From NCBI RefSeq assembly GCF_001610835.1, contig NZ_CP011270.1, forward strand, positions 5,164,001 through 5,228,000: a DNA stretch of 64,000 nucleotides, given 5' to 3'. The notes beneath the pieces are model-generated. The model was not told the DNA's origin, made no database searches, and was given only the letters and a program-made list of their open reading frames with translations. The translations under genes were made by a program, and so were the position numbers. Source of the DNA: Planctomyces sp. SH-PL14 (lineage in GTDB: Bacteria > Planctomycetota > Planctomycetia > Planctomycetales > Planctomycetaceae). How positions within the stretch are numbered: position 1 is the stretch's first letter; every line of letters begins with the position of its first letter. Shown here piece by piece: positions 19,485-28,384 of this stretch.

Positions 19485-19828
19485 GTTCGCCCTCTCGACT
19501 CCGGCCGTCCGCCTGGCCCGCCCCGAATCAAACCCCGAACGCTCACGCCCCGTGACGCTCTTTTGCCCCAGCGAGCTCTCGATTCCCCCGGAGGACGCTG
19601 CGGAATGATCCTAAAACTCCACAATGGCCGAGTCAAACTTCTGCACGGCTGCCCCCTTTAGAAACCCAAACATTCTTCTTCGTCCTCTCGGCAAATCCTT
19701 TGACGGGACCCGCGTGCGAGGGCGTTCCGTTCCGGTTGTGACAAAGATGTGCGCGGGCTGCGAAATTGCTACGTCGATCTCACACCCCGTCTGCCGACGC
19801 AGTCGGTGATCCGGCGAGGTCTCGCTCC
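19485..19828. other. Intergenic region between the two caspase-family genes
   Basis: About 340 bases with no gene or clear repeat. Both neighbours are on the minus strand, so a promoter for the 1179-residue gene probably lies here. The gap argues against tight co-translation of the two. Confidence 0.4.
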
Positions 19829-22066
19829 TTACCGCAGTGGCGCACGAGTGACCCAGGACCGGAGCATCACGGAAGGCTGTTCAGCAGACGTTCGGGACAG
19901 CCCTCTCGTTTCCTTTCCGGACGATGCAGTCTCCATCAGTTGCCCAAAAGGAGATGTTGACTCTCCTTTCAAGGCACGGGTTCGTTCCAGGTCAGCCATC
20001 CCTCCCTGCTCGAGGAACTCATACTTCGGCTCCTCCCGCTCGGTCGTAACAGGACTCGCGAATACGACGAATCCTTCAACCCCCTCACTGTCGCTGTTCA
20101 CGGTGGCGATTTGAGGTCGGAACTGGCCTCCTCGTGGGAGGGAGCCCGAAGCCCACTGCGTAATGCTCAAATCACTTCCCAGGAACAGACAGCTCACCCA
20201 CCAGTGGCGGACGCCCTCGTTGCGGAGCTGGACTTCCACACTCTCTCCCGCGTAAAGCTGCGGTGGATTGAGAATCTCCTCACCCTCTCGCTCGACTTTG
20301 ACGGTCAACGTCAAGTCGCCCGCCGGGGCCTCGCCGTTCACTCCTTCCGCGACCCGCCAGACGTTCTGCCAGATAAAAATCTTGCGGACGTCGTCCGTCA
20401 GCTGATCCGTGAGACGTTCCAACTCTCGGGCATCGGATGATGACGGTATCGGCCGAATGGCTCGTGCAGGTTGCAGTGTGGCCAAGGGCAGCGAGGGACG
20501 CTTCGCGGTCGCCTCGCCCTTGAGCCTCGCTTCCGGGATGCGATTCGACAGGGGGGATAGGATTCCCGTCGGCTCCTGAACTTCCAATCGGTAGTCCTCT
20601 TTCGCCGTCGTTGGGGAGACCAGATGGAGGATCCAGTCCGCCGAGGACGCCTCGGGGTGCAGGACAAAGAGGTCTCGGCTTGCCGGGGGGATTCGATTGA
20701 CCGCTCCTCGCAGGGATTCTGCGGTCGAGGACGCGACCGTGTCGTCGATTCGAAGATGAAGCTTGATCCGGGTGTCGCCAAGGTTTCGGGTCGACATCAG
20801 GCATCGCGACGTCTCAAGGAGCTGCAGAGCCGTCACGACGGACTGGCCGTCGGCGGCACACGGAACCCCCACGGAATTAGACGCAGTCGCGGAGACGACT
20901 TTCAGGTATCCCTGAGCCGACTCGGGTTCCACATCGCCCGAGTCGTGAACACGGAGAACGGAGCCGGGAGTGAATCCGTGAAGTTCACCTGCGTTGATCT
21001 GATACTGACCATTTCGAAGTCGAACTCCGTATCCGATCTCGTGGTCCCATTTCCGGGTCCCGACGACCTGTTGTCCCAGGTCCCCTTCGAAAACGGGAGT
21101 CGGGCCCCGGGCTCCTCGTTCGGAACAGTACAGGTTCAGGATCGACTGACTGAGATCCCGGTAGCTGTTCGGCTTATTGGGCCGCTGCATGGCCTTCACG
21201 AGCGAGTAGGTAAAGAGGCCAAAGTAGTTGCCAGGAACGCGCGCCGCGTCGGCAGGGCGCGGCAATTCGGGGGCTTCCTCAAAGGATTGGGCCGCGAAAA
21301 AGGCGGTCAGTGTGCCCCCAGACTCCCGCCGCTTCGCGGGGACGCGGGCTGACACTTTGTCATCCTGCCCGGACGGTCCAGTTCCGCGCCGGTCGGCGGG
21401 GGCCGGAATCTTCAATTCGTCGGGAAGAACCATGCGTGAGACTTCCGCCGGAGCCTCGCCTTCGATCGCGCGGGTCATCGTCCCGGAGTGGCACGTATCG
21501 AACGTCACCCAGACATGCGCCCCCTTGTCGGCCAGCGCATTGAGCCAGGTTTCAAACTCGTCGTCGACAATGGCGTTGGGAAGCTTCTGCCCATCCCAGG
21601 CTTCGACATCCGCCGGGAGATAGACTTCGTTGAGGTCATCGTCCTCGGACGGGTCCGTAGTCCGCCCACCGGTTTGGGGGACGGGAACCTGCGTCCCGTG
21701 TCCCGAGATCAAGATCACGATCTGATCCCCCGCCTTGGCGTCGGCAATCAGTCTTTCGAATCCCCGGACGATATTGGCTCGCGTCGGACGGGTAGACGTG
21801 TCGCTTTCCCAACCGAGTAAGGTCGTGATGTCGTCCTCTTGAAATCCGAACTGTTCCTTCAGCATCGCCTTGAACAGCGGCAAATCGTTCGCGGGGCCCT
21901 TCAGCGATCGAATGGACTGACACGCCGGATAGCTGGTGCAACCGACGAGCAACGCGCGGCGGGAACCGACGGTCATCGGCGGCGTTTCCGCCCCGTGCAA
22001 GTGAACGTTCGAGGCGCCCAATGACACGCAACCGAACAGGGACAGCAACACAACGACGCGATGCAT
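19829..22066 (-). CDS. Exported caspase-family protein with C-terminal DUF4384-like domain
   Basis: A 745-residue protein. The start is placed at the ATG of a signal peptide (MHRVVVLLSLFGCVSLGAS); an in-frame start 67 codons upstream lacks one. The C14 domain covers about 35-390: RRALLVGCTSYP, the catalytic His in ISGHGTQ (H123), an acidic EDDDLNEVYLP stretch, and the catalytic Cys in FDTCHSGTM (C192). This order with the acidic insertion is typical of metacaspase-like proteins. The C-terminal 170 residues contain YAGESVEVQLRNEG and a strand-rich WWVSCLFLGSDLSITQW segment, resembling DUF4384, a domain often joined to bacterial caspases. It is divergent from the kinase gene at 22473 and could share its promoter region. 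Confidence 0.88.
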   Translation of the reverse strand: MHRVVVLLSLFGCVSLGASNVHLHGAETPPMTVGSRRALLVGCTSYPACQSIRSLKGPANDLPLFKAMLKEQFGFQEDDITTLLGWESDTSTRPTRANIVRGFERLIADAKAGDQIVILISGHGTQVPVPQTGGRTTDPSEDDDLNEVYLPADVEAWDGQKLPNAIVDDEFETWLNALADKGAHVWVTFDTCHSGTMTRAIEGEAPAEVSRMVLPDELKIPAPADRRGTGPSGQDDKVSARVPAKRRESGGTLTAFFAAQSFEEAPELPRPADAARVPGNYFGLFTYSLVKAMQRPNKPNSYRDLSQSILNLYCSERGARGPTPVFEGDLGQQVVGTRKWDHEIGYGVRLRNGQYQINAGELHGFTPGSVLRVHDSGDVEPESAQGYLKVVSATASNSVGVPCAADGQSVVTALQLLETSRCLMSTRNLGDTRIKLHLRIDDTVASSTAESLRGAVNRIPPASRDLFVLHPEASSADWILHLVSPTTAKEDYRLEVQEPTGILSPLSNRIPEARLKGEATAKRPSLPLATLQPARAIRPIPSSSDARELERLTDQLTDDVRKIFIWQNVWRVAEGVNGEAPAGDLTLTVKVEREGEEILNPPQLYAGESVEVQLRNEGVRHWWVSCLFLGSDLSITQWASGSLPRGGQFRPQIATVNSDSEGVEGFVVFASPVTTEREEPKYEFLEQGGMADLERTRALKGESTSPFGQLMETASSGKETRGLSRTSAEQPSVMLRSWVTRAPLR

Positions 22067-22472
22067 ATCGCGACTCTCTCGTGAGAGCGACCGGAGGTAG
22101 GTTCCCCGATCACGGGACCAGGATGAACTTGAAAACGGCAGAACGGCCCGTCGCGGACACAAATATTCTCGAAAAGGCGCAGACTTTCCCAGACGGATGG
22201 GAGCGGCCAGGAGACCGAAGCGGAGCCCTGGCGTCACGGCAGCCCGAAACTTGTTGCACGCAACCATGACGATTGTGCCCCGCCCGGATTAGGATCGCAA
22301 CCATCTTCCCATGTTCGTCGGAAGCGTTGTCCAGGGCGGTCGGAAACGCCGTTCATTCCAGGGAAGGCCTGAACGGGCCCTCTTCGATCGTGTTGGCTCG
22401 CTCGCCGAAGACCGCGGACGGGGCCTGACCTGCACGTTTGCGAACGTCCCTGCCGGTTGAAGGAAGCAGAGC
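22067..22472. other. Divergent promoter region between caspase and kinase genes
   Basis: About 400 bases between a minus-strand caspase gene and a plus-strand kinase gene. Promoters for both should lie here. A ribosome-binding AAGGA precedes the kinase start. No clear palindrome or small gene was found by eye. Confidence 0.4.
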
Positions 22473-24380
22473 ATGGCCGAGCACAGCGCCTTTGATCGTT
22501 CCGACAACCACAGTCGGTCCGTGCGAGACGATGAAACGTCGCGAACACATTCGGAGACTCAGGTCATCGAGCTTGCGACGGGAGAGCGGGTGCGAATGCT
22601 CATTGAAGATATGCGGGCGCGATGGGCCCGAGGCGAGCGGCCCCTATGCGACGAGTATCTCAGTCGGCTGCCCGACCCGACCTTCAACGTCGACGCCACC
22701 CTCGACCTGATCTACTGCGAGTATTTGCTCCGACGAGAGTACGGCCTCGACGCGAACGCGGACTCCTTCGTTGTGAGGTTTCCAAAGTTTGAAAGCGCGA
22801 TTCGACGGCAACTCGACCTGGAAAGCGCCTTCCAGGAGACGAGCACGAGCCCGGCGCCTGATCCCGCGTCCGCTCATCCGTTGCTGCGGGATCGGGTGCT
22901 GCCGGCACCACTCGGCCGTTATCTCGTCGTCGCACCGCTGGACGCTGGCGGTCAGGCGACGGTTTACCTCGGCCTCCATCCGACTCTCCGCAAGAACGTT
23001 CTCCTCAAGCTGTCGCGGCATGCCATCCGGTCAGGAATTGACAGTACCGATGGACTCCTGCAAGAGGGGCGGCTGCTGGCGACCCTGGAGCATGAAAACC
23101 TCGTCCGTGTGTACGATGTCGACGTGGTGGACGGCTACCCACTGGTCGTCATGGACTACGTGCCCGGGCAATCGTTGGACCAGTACTTCCGATCTCATCG
23201 CATCGCTCCCGATGCCGCCGCGAAGATCGTCCTGTCGGTTGCGCGGGCGGTCGACTACGTGCATCAGAAGAACCTGCTGCACCTCGACATCAAGCCGAAG
23301 AACATTATTGTCGACGAGTCCGGCGTGCCGCGTCTGATCGACTTTGGGCTGGCCCGACTTGTCGACGCCTGGAACCCATCGTCGGCGGACGATCGAGTCT
23401 CGGGAACGCTTCAATACATGCCTCCGGAGCAGATTCGGGGCGACTCCCAGAACGTCGGCCCGGCAACGGACGTTTTTGCGCTCGGCGGTGTGCTGTACTT
23501 CCTGCTGACCGGCAAGGCTCCTTATCCGGCTGGGTCGGTGAAGGAGTTGGTGTCGCTGGTGCAGGCTGGGAAGTGGGATGCGATCGCTCTGGCCGCCTCC
23601 CCCTCGCCGCGATTGCAGCGGGTCTGTCGCCGGGCCCTGGCGCCAGCGGTTGCGGACCGCTATGGATCAGTCGCAGAACTGGTGCGGGACCTTGAGCGGG
23701 CCGTCTCGACGCGGCGAATGGCTATCGTGGCCACGCTGTTGTCGCTTGGTGTTCTGCTCCTGCTCGGGATTGGGACGTGGGTCAATCTATCTGCACGCCC
23801 CCCGCGCGGAACCGGATCCGCGAACCGCGCGGTAGTGCCTGGGACTTCGGTTCCCAAGTTGGTCGTCACATCCTGGAACATGGGCCGATTTGAATCCCTC
23901 GAAGATCGCCTGCCTCTCTCAAACGGGGACGAGTTGCACTTGGAAGCCGTCATTCCCCCGGGAGTCCAGGCCGCCCTCATGCATCATGACATTGAAAACG
24001 GCTGGACGGAGCTTCGTCGATGGGAGGAGGCGAAGGACGAGCGAGTCGTTCATTACCCCGATGTGGAATCAACGACTCCTTTGGAAGGGGAGCCGGGCCC
24101 CCAGGTCATCCTGTTGGTCGCGGGTGAGGACGTGGCGAGCCTAGTGAATGTTCTGAACGAGCGGCAGGCGGACCTTCGGCAAGTATCCAATCTGTCGAGC
24201 TACTCGCTCGTTCACGTGGACAATGTTGAAGTGAAGGAGGAAGCCACCGGCAAGGGGTTGGGAGGACCGATTTCAAGGCGGGAGGTCGAGCGATCGATGC
24301 CGAGGGAGCTTGAGGCCGTTCAACGACAGATCCGCGGCAAGCAGGGAGCGGTCTCTGGCGTTGCCTTCTTCAAAGAGTGA
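22473..24380 (+). CDS. Membrane Ser/Thr protein kinase with extracytoplasmic domain (first paralogue)
   Basis: A 635-residue kinase. Residues 40-115 are the planctomycete kinase N-terminal region (RWARGERPLCDEYLSRLP, then LIYCEYLLRREYG and RFPKFE). The catalytic domain runs about 148-410: glycine loop LDAGGQATVYLG, Lys179 in NVLLKL, catalytic loop HLDIKPKN (270-277), DFG at 290-292 and the MPPEQ segment. HLD in place of HRD makes it a non-RD kinase. One transmembrane helix follows (about 418-440). The outside domain (about 450-635) contains LPLSNGDELHLEAVIPPG and LMHHDIENGW and ends GVAFFKE. The kinase at 24546 has the same architecture and ending. The adjacent caspase genes suggest a joint pathway, which is inferred. 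Confidence 0.9.
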   Translation: MAEHSAFDRSDNHSRSVRDDETSRTHSETQVIELATGERVRMLIEDMRARWARGERPLCDEYLSRLPDPTFNVDATLDLIYCEYLLRREYGLDANADSFVVRFPKFESAIRRQLDLESAFQETSTSPAPDPASAHPLLRDRVLPAPLGRYLVVAPLDAGGQATVYLGLHPTLRKNVLLKLSRHAIRSGIDSTDGLLQEGRLLATLEHENLVRVYDVDVVDGYPLVVMDYVPGQSLDQYFRSHRIAPDAAAKIVLSVARAVDYVHQKNLLHLDIKPKNIIVDESGVPRLIDFGLARLVDAWNPSSADDRVSGTLQYMPPEQIRGDSQNVGPATDVFALGGVLYFLLTGKAPYPAGSVKELVSLVQAGKWDAIALAASPSPRLQRVCRRALAPAVADRYGSVAELVRDLERAVSTRRMAIVATLLSLGVLLLLGIGTWVNLSARPPRGTGSANRAVVPGTSVPKLVVTSWNMGRFESLEDRLPLSNGDELHLEAVIPPGVQAALMHHDIENGWTELRRWEEAKDERVVHYPDVESTTPLEGEPGPQVILLVAGEDVASLVNVLNERQADLRQVSNLSSYSLVHVDNVEVKEEATGKGLGGPISRREVERSMPRELEAVQRQIRGKQGAVSGVAFFKE

Positions 24381-24545
24381 TGGGATGCCCGCGCGGAGAA
24401 AGCGAATCAGTCCGGTTAGGCGTCGTCACCAAGACTCCCCGGAGTTCTTTACTTCGAAGGAACGCGCTGCCAGCCACAACGGAGCCCTGACCGGGTATTG
24501 ACCGATTGGCTCTGACCACCCCGCCACTGGCCGACCGACCGGCGG

Positions 24546-26399
24546 CTATTCTTTCTGGAACGCAACGCCAACAACGTGTCCTCGCGCCTTCTCCGCTTCC
24601 AGCGCCATCGCCCGCATGGCGTCCTCCAGGCGAGTTTCCGGAATGGGGCGATCGACGGGAACTCCGAATCCGCGGCCCCCGTGCTCCGTCCGGACCCCGG
24701 AGGAATCCACCTGGATGACCGCATAGGGCGAGATCGCATTGACCGTCATCACGGTCGAGCCGTGCTTCTTCAACGCTGCCACGAGAGACGAGGTCGTCGG
24801 CGCACAGCACAGAAGCAACAACTGCGGGCCCGGCCTTCCGGTCAAGGGGAGGTTCTGATCGCGGGCCGGGTAGTGAATCTCCCGACGCTCATCTGAATTC
24901 GGCCACTCCTCCAAGACTGTCCATCCATTGTCCAGATCGTGGTGCAACAGCACCGCCTCCTGGCCGCGGGGAACAGTCGCCTGCAGATGAAGTTCATCCC
25001 CATTCACCAGCGGAAGTCGTTCGTGAAGCGGCTCCAGATGGTCGTTGCTCCAGGCCGAGGCGAGCAGCCGTGGATGGGACAATCCTGCAGTCGGACCGTC
25101 CAATGCGGCTGGAACTGTCGGCCGACGAGGTCGTAGGAATACTGCCAGAATCAGACACGTCAGAACCATTACAGCGGTCACAACGATGGCGGTCCGCCGT
25201 CGCGAAACTGGAAGGAGACAGGCTTCTGCTCGCCTGGCGAACTCGCCCGCGGATGGGCAACGCCACCTGGGGTCAAACTGCAGCGCGCTGCGACACAACT
25301 GCTTCAAACGGCCGTCGTGGGGCGCATCTTTTAGCGCCTTACCGTTCCACCGAGCAAAGCGAACGAGCGGCATGATCTGCTCAACGGTCTCCGCGACATA
25401 AGGAGGCCGTAGCGTCATCATGAAGTAGAGAATTCCTCCAAGCGCGAAGATGTCGGACGGACGTCCAACGGCATCGCGATCTCCAATGACCTGCTCGGGC
25501 GACATGAACTGCAACGTGCCGGAAACCTCGTTGCTGTTGCTTTGCTGTGTCCAGGCGTCGATAAGGCGGGCGAGACCAAAATCGATGAGACGCGGCCGCC
25601 CATCCTCGTCGACGAGGACGTTCTTGGGCTTGATATCGAGATGCAGAAGATTCTTCTGGTGGATGTAGTCCACCGCATGCGCGAGTTCGCTGACGAGCTG
25701 AGCAATATCTTTGTCGGCCAGCGTGCGCCCGCGCACGTATTGGTCAAGCGACGGGGCGGAAACGTGCTGCATGACGACGATCGGGTATCCCTCGATGACG
25801 TCCACATCAAAGACCCGAACGAGATTCTCATGATTCAGGTTCGCAAGAAGTCTTCCCTCTCTGAGGAGCGCCTCGGCTTCCGCTTGCCGGTGCGCCATTC
25901 CATGTCGTCCCACTTTGATGACAACGTTCTGGTGTAACGTCGGATGCACTCCCAGGAAGACGTCGGCCTGTCCCCCGGAGTCCAAGCGGGAGATGACGGT
26001 GTAACGGCCGATCTGGGCCGGGAGCACTTTGTCTCTGAGGAGTGGATGGGACGACACTTCTCCCATCGGAGGCTTTGATGTCGTGGCGGAGGCCCGGTTC
26101 GAGGGGACTTCTGGTCCGAGCTTCTCTGCGAACACTGCCGCAAACTGCGGAAAGCGGTTGCAGAACGCCTCGCGACTTGCCGGAAGCCCGTAGCGTTGGC
26201 GCAGCAAGAACTCGCAGTGCATCAATTCAACCGCGTCACTGCCCTGCAGTGCCTGATCCCCAATCAGGCGAAAATAGGCTTCACACGTAGGGCGTTCACC
26301 TTGTGCCCAACGCCTCTGCATGTCATCGATTAGATGAGGCACCATTTTCGGGGCTTTCGCAGTCCTCGTTTCAATTTCAAGGCGACGTCCAACCGACAT
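24546..26399 (-). CDS. Membrane Ser/Thr protein kinase with extracytoplasmic domain (second paralogue)
   Basis: This 617-residue paralogue of the kinase at 22473 is convergent with it. It has the same N-terminal region (RRWAQGERPTCEAYF, LMHCEFLLRQRYG, RFPQF), glycine loop LDSGGQADVFLG, Lys162, HLDIKPKN (253-260), DFG (273-275) and MSPEQ. The membrane helix comes after about residue 400 (TAIVVTAVMVLTCLILAVFL). The outside domain shares LPLVNGDELHLQATVPRG, LLHHDLDNGW and the terminal VVGVAFQKE. The high similarity over kinase and sensor domains indicates a local duplication followed by inversion. No strong ribosome-binding signal precedes the chosen ATG; a start at the Met19 codon is possible. 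Confidence 0.9.
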   Translation of the reverse strand: MSVGRRLEIETRTAKAPKMVPHLIDDMQRRWAQGERPTCEAYFRLIGDQALQGSDAVELMHCEFLLRQRYGLPASREAFCNRFPQFAAVFAEKLGPEVPSNRASATTSKPPMGEVSSHPLLRDKVLPAQIGRYTVISRLDSGGQADVFLGVHPTLHQNVVIKVGRHGMAHRQAEAEALLREGRLLANLNHENLVRVFDVDVIEGYPIVVMQHVSAPSLDQYVRGRTLADKDIAQLVSELAHAVDYIHQKNLLHLDIKPKNVLVDEDGRPRLIDFGLARLIDAWTQQSNSNEVSGTLQFMSPEQVIGDRDAVGRPSDIFALGGILYFMMTLRPPYVAETVEQIMPLVRFARWNGKALKDAPHDGRLKQLCRSALQFDPRWRCPSAGEFARRAEACLLPVSRRRTAIVVTAVMVLTCLILAVFLRPRRPTVPAALDGPTAGLSHPRLLASAWSNDHLEPLHERLPLVNGDELHLQATVPRGQEAVLLHHDLDNGWTVLEEWPNSDERREIHYPARDQNLPLTGRPGPQLLLLCCAPTTSSLVAALKKHGSTVMTVNAISPYAVIQVDSSGVRTEHGGRGFGVPVDRPIPETRLEDAMRAMALEAEKARGHVVGVAFQKE

Positions 26400-26714
26400 T
26401 CGAGGGGGACACTCATACGGCGTCGTACGTCAAACCTGCAGCAAGATTCCCAGGAATCCTGGTGAACTGCCCGCATCTCCCCCGAAGCCCATTTTAGCCG
26501 TACCGACGCTCTGCCACCGAGAATGACGGTCTCGATGATAGATGTCCATACTTTGGTCACTGGTTCCTGGGAAACGTTTGGACACGCAATTGCAGCAGGG
26601 GAACTGAGCTGGGAGAGGTCTTTCGATGCTTCGAGAAGGACTCCTGGCAACATGAAGAAGGAATGGCTCGGCGCTAACCCGCCTCCATCGAGACGCGGGG
26701 ATCACGAAACTGAG
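26400..26714. other. Intergenic region between kinase and recombinase-like gene
   Basis: About 315 bases, visibly more AT-rich than its surroundings (counting one 60-base line gave about 47% GC). Apart from the short inverted words TTCCCAGGAATCC and TTCCTGGGAA near 26445 and 26568, nothing was recognised. Confidence 0.4.
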
Positions 26715-28244
26715 TCAGTTGAATCCAACTGTCGGGAACGAGAAGGTGGCTTCCAACCAGCCTATGGCTCGCGCAAGCAAGTTTGTTGGGACACCCGCGT
26801 AATGTCGATCTGACATCGTCTTTGGCGCATGGTCGAGGAAGACTGCCTCGATGCCATTGAACTCAGCGTTGTCTCGCAGAAATGAGGCGCTCGTCTTCTT
26901 CAGGCTCTTGAAGTCCCCGGTTTGCCCGAGGGACTTCCGAAGGCGTTCGAAGGCGACGCGGATCGGATCCCGTCGAACGAGCTTGCCATTCCTGAGTTCC
27001 TCGCCTCGAAGAGTCTTCCCATTCGAGGAAAGCAGCAAATGGTTCGGATCGTCAGACCGTAGCTTCTTCAAGAGCATGAGCGTGATGCCCCACAGTTTGT
27101 ACGTGACCGTGGGAACCCGCTCGAAGTGGATGGTCTTTCCTCGCTTGCGAGTCAGTGTTCCGGCGTCCCAATCGATGCTCTCAGGCTTGAGCGTGCTGAT
27201 GTCGACCTGCGTCATTCCGCAATTCAGGGCCAGGAGGATGTAGAGCTTGAGGTCCTCGGGAGCCGCTGCGAACAGTTCTCGGATCTGTTCCACAAGGTAG
27301 GTCTTGATGACGGGCGGTTCCCGAGTGATCCGCAGAGCCCGGGACGTCAAGTTCTTCGGGAGCTGGGTAAGAACGTCTGTTTCGTGGAGCCAGCGGATGA
27401 ACATCTTCGCCGTCTTGAAGATGTCCGCGGCATATGTCTTCGTGAAGCGTTTTCCTTCGCAGTCCTGCAGTAACGCCTGATGGAGATCATCGACATGCTT
27501 GCCCCCGACTGCCGAAGCATCAAGGCCTGGGCCGAGCTTTCTCTGCATGTACTGCAAGTGCCGGCGGATGTTGTCTGCAGCCGTGGGAGTGATCCCGGAC
27601 TCACGCCGCTTGACGACGTATCGGTCGACGAATGCCTTCAAGGTGGACTCGCGAGGCGTCTCTTGCGAGGGTTGGACGCTGGCGGCGGAGAGGCGATCTT
27701 TCCAGATCACATTGCTGATGTACCTCTCGACAATTTGTTCCAGTTCCTCTTCCCGATCCTCGGCAACACCCAGTTCGTCAACGAGATCGACGGCGGCAGA
27801 GCGCGCAACCTTGGCCACATCGGACTGGGCGAGCGGTGCCTGGATTTGACCGATCCGCAATCCAAATCGACGAACTGGGTAGTCTGTCCGCCTGCTGACT
27901 CCCGGTGGCTTCCGGCTGTTCATTCGCCGATGGAGGTCATCGATCTTCGCCGCAGCGACGATCGCTGCCGATTGGTCTTCCACCGTCCGTGCGGCCAGAA
28001 GAACTCGCTCCCACTCCACGATGGCCCGTTCGTACTCCGCTCGGTGTGGTTTTTCAAATGCCACCTCAGCGTCAATCAGTAGCTTCTGACGCTCAAAGTC
28101 CGCCAGGGCCCTGGAATAGGCCTCCGCGTCAGACTTTCCATTCCCTCCATCGAAGTACAGGATCCGCCCCTTGTACATCTTCTTCCATCGCCCACGTCGC
28201 CCCGCTCCAGTCTGCCAAGTCAGCTTGAATCTCTTACGTGCCAT
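26715..28244 (-). CDS. Tyrosine recombinase/integrase-like protein with degenerate active site
   Basis: A 509-residue protein. The start is the ATG behind GGGGAG; the open frame upstream is not protein-like. Residues 200-300 fit the core-binding SAM-like domain (TLKAFVDRYVVKRRESG, then FKTAKMFIRWLHE). The catalytic domain is about 315-495: LYILLALNCGMTQVDISTL, RKRGKT, FKSLKKTSASFL, FLDHAPKTMSDRHYAGV. The nucleophile region HY (481-482) and LDH (His472) are present. The first catalytic Arg is replaced by Thr (about 345), and the HxxR box reads KSLK. It may be inactive, or may belong to the divergent planctomycete lineage of integrases. It sits at the right border of the accessory block, next to an rluA-type gene. 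Confidence 0.75.
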   Translation of the reverse strand: MARKRFKLTWQTGAGRRGRWKKMYKGRILYFDGGNGKSDAEAYSRALADFERQKLLIDAEVAFEKPHRAEYERAIVEWERVLLAARTVEDQSAAIVAAAKIDDLHRRMNSRKPPGVSRRTDYPVRRFGLRIGQIQAPLAQSDVAKVARSAAVDLVDELGVAEDREEELEQIVERYISNVIWKDRLSAASVQPSQETPRESTLKAFVDRYVVKRRESGITPTAADNIRRHLQYMQRKLGPGLDASAVGGKHVDDLHQALLQDCEGKRFTKTYAADIFKTAKMFIRWLHETDVLTQLPKNLTSRALRITREPPVIKTYLVEQIRELFAAAPEDLKLYILLALNCGMTQVDISTLKPESIDWDAGTLTRKRGKTIHFERVPTVTYKLWGITLMLLKKLRSDDPNHLLLSSNGKTLRGEELRNGKLVRRDPIRVAFERLRKSLGQTGDFKSLKKTSASFLRDNAEFNGIEAVFLDHAPKTMSDRHYAGVPTNLLARAIGWLEATFSFPTVGFN

Positions 28245-28384
28245 CTCCCCGTGTTCTCCAGCGAGAACTGATACAAAACTCGGATACAATTCTTCGCGGG
28301 AAGTGCCAGATTCTGTATCAATGATCTCGCAATATGCGGGAGATTTGTGGATTTCGCACGCCGTTGGCGTGGCAGACCGTCCGA
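28245..28384 (-). promoter_or_regulatory. Promoter region of the recombinase-like gene with GATACA repeats
   Basis: A 140-base AT-richer gap (about 47% GC for one 60-base line). On the plus strand GATACAAAAC and GGATACAATTC occur as direct repeats, and an inverse TGTATC lies about 40 bases further on. Such spaced half-sites could bind a repressor or the recombinase itself. No binding partner is known. Confidence 0.3.

Noticed and set aside
15945-22066. Calling the caspase genes a known anti-phage defence system
   Set aside because: No reverse transcriptase, nuclease, gasdermin-like or CRISPR-associated partner was found nearby, and both caspases carry signal peptides, which fits poorly with the known cytoplasmic systems.
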